NCBI GenBank assembly: GCA_964568355.1 | Contig: CAZMRK010000842.1 | Span: 1-18,053 of the forward strand | Direction: 5' to 3' | Length of the DNA: 18,053 nt | Source of the DNA: JAJPJX01 sp964568355 | GTDB taxonomy: Bacteria > Acidobacteriota > Terriglobia > Bryobacterales > Bryobacteraceae | Shown: positions 6,941 to 15,500 of the stretch, piece after piece | Layout of the letters: each line of letters starts with the position of its first letter | Numbering within the stretch: position 1 is the first letter of the stretch | The notes under the pieces: model-generated | Databases searched by the model: none | Told to the model about the DNA's origin: nothing | What the model saw: the letters and a program-made list of their open reading frames with translations, nothing else | Program-made: the position numbers and the translations under genes

Positions 6941-7338
6941 CGGATCTCCTCCAGGTATTGCTCCCAGGAGCGAATGGAACGGGATTTGTCGTAGTGAGTG
7001 CTGGCCAGCACGAGAATCACTGCTTCCGGGGAAAACCTGGAAACGCGGATGAAGAGCATGGGCACGATATAGAGGCCTTTGCCGGGATCTCCGCACTCGT
7101 AAACGTTGGTGTCATGCCCGTCGGAAAGCTGCACTTCGCAGGATCCGGCCACGGGGATAAGAAGCTGCTGGGTGTCCCGGTGCGCGTGGCCGGCGCGGTC
7201 CGCCGTCACTCCGTGCATGAAATACACGCGGCGGATCGCGAAAGGAACGGTTTGCTCACCCTCGATTGCGGTGAGAGTTCCGCGCGAATCGACACACGGG
7301 TGCAGGTCAACCCAACGTACAAGATCCAATCGGCGCAT
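6937..7338 (-). CDS. dTDP-4-keto-6-deoxyhexose 3,4-ketoisomerase-like cupin (FdtA/WxcM family)
   Basis: A 133-residue cupin of the FdtA/QdtA/Tyl1a type, which moves the keto group of dTDP-4-keto-6-deoxyglucose from C4 to C3. The opening RGTLTAIEG, the strand FAIRRVYFMHGV and the catalytic-type GHAHRDTQQLL (His51 and His53) are all present, as is the closing AVILVLASTHYD. The family's usual Trp after the PP/PM turn appears as Phe (PMLFIRVSRFS). The chosen ATG at 7338 has GGGAGG just upstream; a longer frame to 7365 begins less like the family. It is the third gene of the sugar operon and overlaps the 2,3-dehydratase start by 4 nt. The precise isomer made (galacto- or gluco-configured, 3-keto) cannot be read by eye. 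Confidence 0.88.
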   Translation of the reverse strand: MRRLDLVRWVDLHPCVDSRGTLTAIEGEQTVPFAIRRVYFMHGVTADRAGHAHRDTQQLLIPVAGSCEVQLSDGHDTNVYECGDPGKGLYIVPMLFIRVSRFSPEAVILVLASTHYDKSRSIRSWEQYLEEIR

Positions 7339-7399
7339 CCATCCTCCCTGACTGCGTAACAACATCAGCCCCGGTTTCCCGGCGACCCACCCCGTGCGC

Positions 7400-8539
7400 T
7401 CACACCGCCGCGCTTACCCCAACCTTTGACAGCAACCGCTGGTACAGCTCGATCCATTCCGTCCGCTCCCTCGCCTGGCTGTACCTCGCGGCCAATCTTG
7501 CCGACGCGCGCGAAAGACGCGCCGCCAGCCCGCTATCGGACAGGACGCGGGCGATGGCCTCGCCCAGCAGCCGTGGATTTCCATGAGGCACGAGCAGCGC
7601 ATCCTCGCCATCTGTCAGGATCTCCCGAACCCCCTCGCTGGCTGTCGCAACAACGGGAACCCCGGCGGCGGCCGCCTCCAGCAGCGCATTCGGCATGCCT
7701 TCTCTCGATGAGGAATGCACATATACATACATCGAGCGCAAGCGCTGCAAGGCCTCCGCGTGAACCAGGTTTCCGGTAATCTCCACTTCCCGCGCGAGGC
7801 CGAACTCCCCAATCAAGGTCTCCGACCACTCGCGCTCCCGCTGGTCCGCAAAGCTTCCCACGAGCAGCAGCTTGCGCCTGAGGGCCGGGGGCACCTCCCG
7901 ATACCCGCGGATCAGCAGAGGAATGTCTTTCTCCTGGCGGAACTGGCCGGCCGTGCCGGCTACGCCCCGATTCGAATCTTCCATCTTCCATGCCGGCGGC
8001 GGGCACGCGACACCATTCCGGATCACGCTGCTCTTGCCGCGGAGATCGACATGGTCCATCAGCCGCTCCAGATACGCCCGATTGACCGAGGTGACCCAGG
8101 TGGTCTTCTTCAACGCCTTCGCGAACTGCGACAGGAAAAAAGGACTGAGGGTCAGCCCATCTTCGTCGCCGCCGCGTATGCTGGCGATGACGGGCCGCCC
8201 TTTCGCGACCTCCGTGCATACATGAAGAAAGCTGATGAAAAAGCTGTGAAACAGGTCGAAGTTTTCTTTCCGGTCGAGATCGCGAATGAACTGACGGAAA
8301 TGAAACGCGGAACTTACATCGCCGTAATGAAGAGGCAGACGATGCAGGATGGCGCCATCTTCGTGAGCGTAGCCCGCGGCTCCGGTGGTGTGTCCCGGCT
8401 CCACGCCGGTAACGACGTTCACCTGATGACCCGCCTCGGCGAGCAACCTGACCACTCTGCGGGCTGCCACCGCCAGACCACCCGGCTTTGGCGGGTAGTC
8501 CGGGGTAACGAAGCAAATCCTGGCTGGCTGCTGGTGCAT
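7400..8539 (-). CDS. GT4-family glycosyltransferase
   Basis: A 379-residue GT-B retaining glycosyltransferase. The N-terminal acceptor-domain motif is PDYPPKPGGLAVAARRVVRLL (split as PDYPPKPGG at 13-21 and AVAARRVVRLL at 23-33). The donor domain begins near GVAGTAGQFRQEKDIPLLI. The nucleotide-sugar-binding EX7E motif is at E280 and E288 within SSREGMPNALLEAAAAG, followed by VPVVAT. No signal peptide is seen, so it acts on the cytoplasmic side. It begins 19 nt after the stop of the GINT1-like gene, with GGGAAA just before the ATG, and precedes the ketoisomerase by 61 nt. The context suggests it transfers the deoxysugar made by its neighbours, but donor and acceptor are inferred. Confidence 0.9.
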   Translation of the reverse strand: MHQQPARICFVTPDYPPKPGGLAVAARRVVRLLAEAGHQVNVVTGVEPGHTTGAAGYAHEDGAILHRLPLHYGDVSSAFHFRQFIRDLDRKENFDLFHSFFISFLHVCTEVAKGRPVIASIRGGDEDGLTLSPFFLSQFAKALKKTTWVTSVNRAYLERLMDHVDLRGKSSVIRNGVACPPPAWKMEDSNRGVAGTAGQFRQEKDIPLLIRGYREVPPALRRKLLLVGSFADQREREWSETLIGEFGLAREVEITGNLVHAEALQRLRSMYVYVHSSSREGMPNALLEAAAAGVPVVATASEGVREILTDGEDALLVPHGNPRLLGEAIARVLSDSGLAARLSRASARLAARYSQARERTEWIELYQRLLSKVGVSAAV

Positions 8540-8558
8540 TTTCCCGATAGTCCGCGAG

Positions 8559-9416
8559 TTAGTGAAATCCCAAAGTGGCGCCGTCGACCATCGCGATCCA
8601 ACTGTTTTCCAGGGCGCTGGGTTGGACGTCTATATGATGCATCGCCGAAGCATTCCAGCCGTGCCGGCTGGCGGTCAGAAGCGGGCTGCAATCAAGTTCG
8701 TGCTCCGCAAATTCGATCTCGTTCAAGCGATCGATTTCCAGCACGCGCAGGCTGTGCCCGTAAATCAAAGCTCCATCCTGCGCAAATCGAAAGAGCCTGC
8801 CGTTGTAATGCAGCATTCTGCCGCCCGGGCGGGAATAGGTCCGATTCCCCGGCCATAGAGGGCCCGCCGGGTGCTCCCGCCATTCTCTCTCCACGTCTTC
8901 GCTCCAGAAGAGCCGCAGTTCGTCAAGCCCTCTTTGCGCGAAGAGCCAGAACCGTTCCTCATGTTCAATAATCGTAGGATCCGCGTAATTTCCCTGTAAA
9001 ATTTCCCGAACTAATGTCCAGCGATGAGGAAATTCTACGGCGCGGTAGAGTCGCACGGCGTTTGCCTGCCGCGTCTCCGGCATCAAATAGATCTCGCCGT
9101 TTGCTTCAAACACATGCGGATACGACAAGTGAAAGGGCGCCCGCAGCACCACACTGCCGTATTGCCAGGTGAGCCCGTCCGGACTCGTTGCAAACGCGAT
9201 TTCGCCGCGATTCACGGCCCGATTCAGCACCTCGAAGAACAGATACCAGGCCGCTCCACGCCGGAACAGAAATGGATCGGCCACGATCTCCGCGCGAATA
9301 TCGTTCACATCTTCCGCCGCGAGGACCGGGTTGGAAATACCCGCGGGGGCGCTCAATTCAAAGGGAGTCGGGCCAGAATAGACTCCGATGGACCACCTCA
9401 TTTTCCAGTCGGGCAT
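8559..9416 (-). CDS. GINT1-like five-bladed beta-propeller protein
   Basis: A 285-residue protein whose repeated blade motifs match the glucosamine inositolphosphorylceramide transferase 1 (GINT1) N-terminal family, a GH43-like propeller: ADPFLF with WYLFFE (46-62), YPHVFEANGEIYLMPE (99-114), ADPTIIEHEERFWLFAQ (145-161), and RMLHYNGRLFRFAQD (200-214). In bacteria such proteins appear with glycosyltransferases and sugar-modification genes, but their biochemical role is poorly known. The aspartates in the ADP motifs occupy positions used by GH43-fold enzymes for sugar binding or catalysis. It is first in the sugar operon, and its ATG lies about 30 nt inside predicted promoter elements shared with the synthase gene. 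It could act on, or bind, the glycosylated product; that is inference. Confidence 0.75.
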   Translation of the reverse strand: MPDWKMRWSIGVYSGPTPFELSAPAGISNPVLAAEDVNDIRAEIVADPFLFRRGAAWYLFFEVLNRAVNRGEIAFATSPDGLTWQYGSVVLRAPFHLSYPHVFEANGEIYLMPETRQANAVRLYRAVEFPHRWTLVREILQGNYADPTIIEHEERFWLFAQRGLDELRLFWSEDVEREWREHPAGPLWPGNRTYSRPGGRMLHYNGRLFRFAQDGALIYGHSLRVLEIDRLNEIEFAEHELDCSPLLTASRHGWNASAMHHIDVQPSALENSWIAMVDGATLGFH

Positions 9417-9441
9417 CTCTTATTTTTATGCGAATGCGGAC

Positions 9442-9470
9442 TTGACATTGTACCATTGGAAATATAATCT
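9442..9470 (+). promoter_or_regulatory. Promoter for the polyketide synthase operon
   Basis: A perfect TTGACA (9442-9447) is followed by TAATCT (9465-9470) at 17 nt, or by a perfect TATAAT (9463-9468) at 15 nt. It lies in an AT-rich island within GC-rich surroundings. Transcription would start near 9476 and give a leader of about 93 nt before GTG 9569/ATG 9572. That leader can form an ACGAG/CTCGT stem (9517-9521 with 9535-9539). No good ribosome site precedes the start. Confidence 0.6.
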
Positions 9471-9475
9471 ATCGA
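9447..9475 (-). promoter_or_regulatory. Promoter-like element for the sugar operon
   Basis: On the minus strand, TCGATA (9475-9470) and TACAAT (9452-9447) are separated by 17 nt, matching the consensus at 4 of 6 and 5 of 6 positions. It overlaps the plus-strand promoter almost base for base and points at the GINT1-like gene starting at 9416. Overlap implies mutual exclusion or shared control of the two divergent operons. Confidence 0.4.
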
Positions 9476-9568
9476 ATATTAATTTAATTTCTTAGCTGTC
9501 TGGAGTGACTTCGGTTACGAGTTTTCGGGGGGCCCTCGTCTTACCTCCTCGGCGTAACATCGGCACCT

Positions 9569-12500
9569 GTGATGAATGGTTTCCGGATTTGCTCGATTTC
9601 GCCGGGCTACCTCGATCACGCCGGAGTAGCGATTGCCACTGCTCGCGCGGGAGGCGTGGCGCTGCTCGACTTCGAATTTCTCAAGCCGGACCGGCTGGCC
9701 CGCGGCCGTTCGAATCTCCAAAACCTGCTTCGACTCGCCGGGAAAAACAGCATCGTCGGCATCCGCGTAGCGGCTTCGCAATGGGAAAGCTGGCGCGAGC
9801 TCTCCACGCTGCTGGAGGGGCGACGCCATTGGCTTGTGCTGGCCGGTTGGTCAAGGGAGTCGCTGGCGCAGTTAGGTCCGAAAATCGCTGCCGACGAGCG
9901 AAGGTTCTGGCTGGAACTCGAACACTCTGGTCAGGTGGTGGAGCCTGCGCAGACGGGCTTCTCGTTTGACGGATTTCTCGCGCGCGGTTCGGAATGCGGA
10001 GGATCCTGCGGCCGCGCTTCGGCATTCTTTCTGGCCCAGGCTTTGGCAACTCAGTCGAAGCCGTTCCTCGTCCAGGGCGGTATCGGATTGCAATCGATAG
10101 CGGCTTGCCGGGTCGCTGGTGCCGCGGGCGTGGTGCTCGAAGAACAGTTGCTTCTCACCGCCGAGTCGAGCCTCCCCGAACAGTGGCAGAGGCTGGTGCG
10201 CAATATCGGTTGCGGCGACACCACCGTTGCCGGCGAAGAAGTGGATCGCCCCGCGCGGTTTGCAGCCGGTCCCGAGTTCGCGGCCGGTCGCCGGCTTTCC
10301 GCGCGCTGGACGGAGATCTGGACCGGCGAAGACCAACCTCTGGATTTGAAGCGGGCATCCTGGCAGCAGGCTCTGGAGGAAACTCTCGGTTGGGGCCCTC
10401 CGCATCAGTGTGCCTGGCCGATGGGCCAGATGGCGGGCTTCTCCAGGCAGTTTGCCGAGAAATTTCGCACTACCGGACGAGTGATCGAAGCTTTCCGCCG
10501 CGCCTCGGAGACGGGAGCGGAGTTGTGCGGCGAGAACGCCCCGCTCAAACGGCACAGCGCGCTGGCCCGATCTCACGGAACCGAATTCCCGATTGTGCAA
10601 GGCCCGATGACGCGAGTCAGCGACCGCGCGGAATTTGCCGCGGCCGTCGCCTCCGCCGGCGCGCTTCCCATGCTGGCGTTGGCGTTGTTACGCCGCGAAG
10701 ACGTTGCGGCACTGCTGAAGGAAACAGCCGATCTGCTGGGCGACCGCCCCTGGGGCGTCGGCATTCTGGGCTTCGTTCCTCCCGAGGTGCGCGCCGGGCA
10801 GCTCGCCGCGATCATGGAGCGAAAGCCGCCGTTCGCCTTGATCGCCGGGGGGAGGCCCGATCAGGCAGCTCAGCTCGAAGAGCTTGGCATCGCGACCTAT
10901 CTGCACGTACCCAGCCCGAATATTCTCAGCATCTTCCTCCGCCAGGGCGCGCGCCGCTTCGTTTTTGAGGGCTCCGAATGCGGCGGCCACGTCGGCCCGT
11001 TCACCAGTTTCGTCTTGTGGCAGCAGGTAATCGACGTGCTGTTGGCCGAAGCTCCGGCCGGCGAAGAGGGCCGCATTCATGTGCTTTTCGCCGGCGGAAT
11101 CCACGATGCCCGCTCGGCCGCGATGGTCTCCGCCATGGCGGCGCCGCTTGCGGCAAAGGGAATCCGCATCGGTGTGCTGATGGGGACCGCTTATCTGTTC
11201 ACGGAGGAGGCCGTCGCCCGCGGAGCGATTGTCGAACAATTCCAGCAGACCGCGATCGAGAGCACCTACACCGTCAGGCTGGAGACCGGTGTTGGGCACT
11301 CGATCCGGTGCGCTCCGACGCCCTTCACTTCCGAATTTTCTGAGACGCGCAGGCGTCTGTTCACCCAGGGGCTCACTCCGGCGTCGGTCTCGGGTACCTT
11401 GGAGAGCCTCGTGATGGGGCGTTCCCGCGCTGCCTCAAAGGGGCTTTTGCGGCTGGAGGAAGGCCGGCTCCTTCCCCTGGACACCCCCGCCCAGTACGAG
11501 CGGGGCATGTACATGCTGGGCGAAGTGGCTGCCTTGCGGAAATCCGCCACCACGCTGCCGGCGTTGCACGCCGAAATCAGTGACGGCAGCGCTCAATTGT
11601 TGGAGATCTGCCGCCTGGAGTGGGGAGCGGCGGAAGCCGCGCATTCCACACCAGCGGTTCCCATAGCCATCATCGGCGCCTCCTGTTTTCTGCCCGCCGC
11701 GCAAAACCCCGAGCAGTATTGGAAAAATCTGCTGGACCAGGTCAATGCCATTACGGAGATTCCACCGGCCCGCTTCGATTGGCGGCTCTATTTCGATCCC
11801 GACCCTGCCGCGGAAGACAAGATCTATTCCCGCTGGGGCGGCTTCCTGGGGGAAGTGGAGTTTGACCCGGTGCGCTATGGCATCCCGCCGCGGTCGCTCA
11901 AATCCATTGCGCTCTCGCAATTGCTCGCCCTCGAAGCGGCGCGGCGGGCGATCGACGATGCCGGCCTAGGATCGGGGGAATTTGACCGCGAGAACACGGC
12001 CGTGATCTTCGGCAACAACACCACGGCCGACCTTTTTCATTACTACATCGCGCGTTCCACTCTACCTCTTCACACGGGAGCGAACCGCGATGCTTTGGAT
12101 CGCCTGCCCGGGTGGACCGAAGAGAGCTTCCCCGGATTGCTGATGAATGTGACCGCGGGGCGCGTGGCGAACCGGCTCGACCTGGGAGGGCCGAATTACT
12201 CTGTCGATGCGGCTTGCGCATCTTCCCTGGCCGCGCTGCAGCTTGGGGTCCGCGAACTGGAAACCGGCCGCTCCAACCTGGCCGTGGTGGCGGGGATCGA
12301 TCTGGATCAGACCCCCTACGCGTATCTCGCCTTCAGCAAGACGCGCGCGATGTCGCCGACCGGTTCCGCTAAGCCCTTCGATCGGCACGCAGACGGCATC
12401 GTCATCAGCGAAGGAGTGGTCTGCCTCGTGATCAAGCGGCTGGCCGATGCGGAGCGCGACGGCGACCGGATCTATGCAGTCATCCGCGCGGTCGAAGGCT

Positions 12501-15500
12501 CCAGCGACGGGAAAGGGCTCGGGCTCACCGCGCCCCGTTCGGGCGGCCAACGCCGGGCACTGCAGCGGGCGTATCGCCGGGCAAATGTCGACCCGGGGAG
12601 TATCGGCCTCTACGAAGCGCACGGAACCGGAACCGCGGTGGGGGACCGGACCGAACTGGAGACGATTGTCGCGACACTCTCCGGCGCCGGGGCGCCGCCG
12701 CGCTCCTGCGTGATCGGATCGGCAAAGAGCCTCATTGGCCACACCAAGGCGGCCGCGGGGCTGGCCGGTGTGCTCAAAGCGGCCCTGGCGCTCTATCATC
12801 GCACCCTGCCGCCGCACGCCGGCGTTGAGCAGCCTCTGGATCCGCTCCTGCACGCCGCATGTCCCGTGCGCCTGATCGATCGGCCGCAGCCCTGGCTCGA
12901 TGGTCCCGTTCCGCGCCGGGCGGGTGTCAGCGCGTTCGGCTTCGGAGGCACCAACTTTCATGCGGTGCTGGAAGAGTACCCGGAATACCTCAAGGCGCCT
13001 GCGCCGGGGGCGCGCCTGTGGCCGGCTGAGCTATTCGCGTTTTCGGCGGCCACTCCTTCTGAAGTGGCGGAAGATCTGGCGACGCTCGCAGCGGCGCTCG
13101 ATTCGGGAACGCCATCCTCCCTTCGCGACCTGGCCTTTACCTGTGCCGGACTCGTGGAGTCTTCGGCCGGCCGGGTTCGCCTGGCGTTTGTGGCCGCGGA
13201 CCGGAGCGAGCTCAGGCGCTTGCTCGAGACGGCCCGGGCCGTGCTCGCGGCGGGCAAACCGTGCAGCAGCGGGCCCGTTTACTATCAGGAGGGCAGCGCG
13301 GAGGCGAAGCCGGCTCCGCCGCAGGTCGCCTTCCTGTTTCCCGGCCAGGGATCGCAGTATCCGGGCATGGTCCGGGAGTTCTCCTTGTATCTTCCGGAAT
13401 TCCGCGCCGCATGGGAGTCGATCAACAGTCTTTTGCCGGAGGAAACACACCGCGCGATCCGCCAGGTTCTGCTGCCCGCCGCAAATTCCTGCGGGGCGAG
13501 CGACGAGGCGCTGCGGTCACAGCTCGCCGCTACCGACATCGCCCAGCCGGCATTGGGTATGGTTGCCTGCGCGCTGCTCGATTTCGTAGAACGGCTCGGA
13601 ATCCGGCCCGTTTGCGTGGCCGGCCACAGCTATGGCGAATATGCCGCGCTGCATGCCGCCGGTGTCCTGAGCCGGGAGGCTTTCCTCGGCCTGTCCGCGG
13701 CGAGGGGCCGGGCCATGGCGGTGGCCGCGCACCGGGCGCCGGGCGCTATGGCGGCCGTGAATTGCGCGCGAGAACATCTTCGCTCGCTGCTGGGCTCCTG
13801 GCCGGACATCGTTGTCGCGAATGACAACGGTCCCCGCCAGTGTGTGATCTCCGGCCCTCGCGAAGCCATCGAAGCAGCCGTGGCCGAATTGAAGACCAGG
13901 AGGCACGCCGCCACCCTCTTGCCGGTTGCATCGGCGTTTCACTCGCCCCTGATGCGGCCGGCCGCTGAACCCTTGGCGCGCGCCATCGAAAGTACCGATG
14001 TCAGCGAACCGCTATGCCCGGTTTTTTCGAACGCCGACGGCAAGCCCTACCCCGCCCATCCGGCCGTCATCCGCGCGCGGCTTGCGGCGCAACTGGAGAG
14101 TCCGGTTGAATTTGCCGCGCAAATTCGCGCGATGTACCAGGCCGGCGCACGTGTCTTCCTCGAGCTCGGACCGAAAAGTGTTCTCTCCAACCTGACCTCT
14201 TCGATTCTGGAAGGCTTGCCCCACCATGCTGTTCCTCTGGATGGGCAGTCCGCTCAAATGCGAGGATTGCTCACCAGCCTGGCCGCGCTTTTCACCGAAG
14301 GCCTGTCGTTGCGGTTAACGGCTTTGTTCGAAGGCCGCAATGCGCATCAGGTGGACTGGCGCGCCGGAGCAGCGCCCTCCGCGGAATGGCTGCTCGATGG
14401 CGGGCGCGTGCGGCATCGCAGCGAGCCGTCGGGCACAATCGCCGGGCTGCCCCTTCTCACCTTGGAAACCCAGGCTCAGGTGGTGGAGCGGATGTCCACC
14501 GCCGCTGCCACGGCCGATACCGTGGAGGCCCAGACGCTGGATGCCTACCGCGAGTATCAGGGGACGATGCGCCAGTTCCTCGAAAGGCAGGAACAGGTCT
14601 TGATGCAGTTCCTGGACCGTCTGGGTGCGCCCGCGCCGGTCCGTTCCGAGCCTGCCGCTCCCATCCAACCTGTTCCGGAGCCGCCGCGCCCGCGCGCGCA
14701 ACTGGAGATGGCGGCACAGCCTGTCTTGCGGACCGATCCGCCCTCCGCCCGGCCCTCGCACGAAAACGTGACCGAGTTGCTGATCCGGCTGGTCGCGGAG
14801 CGTACCGGTTATGCGGCGGAAACATTCGATCTCGACCAGGACCTGGAGGCGGAACTGGGCATTGATTCGATCAAGCGCGTCGAGATCCTCGGTGGGCTGG
14901 AGAGCAAACTGTCCGATGCAATGGCGCGGCCGATTCGCGCCCAGATGGACCGGTTGATGCAGTTGAAGACCTTGCGCGCCATTGTGCAAGCCGTTTCCGA
15001 AGCCACCGGAAGCGCATCGCGCGCGCCGGAGCTGGCGCCATCCTGCCCTCGCTTTGTCGTTCGCGAAACACCGGCGGAACTGCCCGATCGCGGCGCATTG
15101 CCCGCCGGCCGATACGTGATCACCGAGGATTCGATGGGAGTCGCCGGGCACCTGGTTCAGGCGTTGCGGCATCGCGGAGTGGAAGCCTCCGTAATTCCGC
15201 GCGATGCGCTCGGTTCCATGGAACTGCTACGGCTGCAGATGGAACGGAGCCTATCCGCCGGCACTCCGGTGCGGTGCGTCATTCACCTGGCGGGTCTGGT
15301 GCCGCAACTCTCCGGCGTTTCGCTGGACGAATGGCGCCGGGAGTCGCAACTCGAAACAAAGAGCCTCTTTGAGATCGTGAAGCTTTGGGCGGACACCTTT
15401 CAGCCTGGGGATACCACTCCCTGCCTGGCCGTGGCAGCGACCTTGCTAGGAGGTTCCTGGGCGAGGAGAAGCACCCCGCCATGCTCCGGTCTGGCTGTTG

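Noticed and set aside
7715..8971. A 418-codon plus-strand open frame opposite the GT4 and GINT1-like genes
   Set aside because: It is antisense to two genes with clear family motifs, has low-complexity Arg/Ala/Pro composition and no recognisable domain; long antisense frames are common at this GC content.
12062..12961. A 299-codon minus-strand open frame within the ketosynthase region
   Set aside because: The sense strand encodes the KS with Cys883, His1018 and His1058 intact; the antisense frame shows nothing recognisable.
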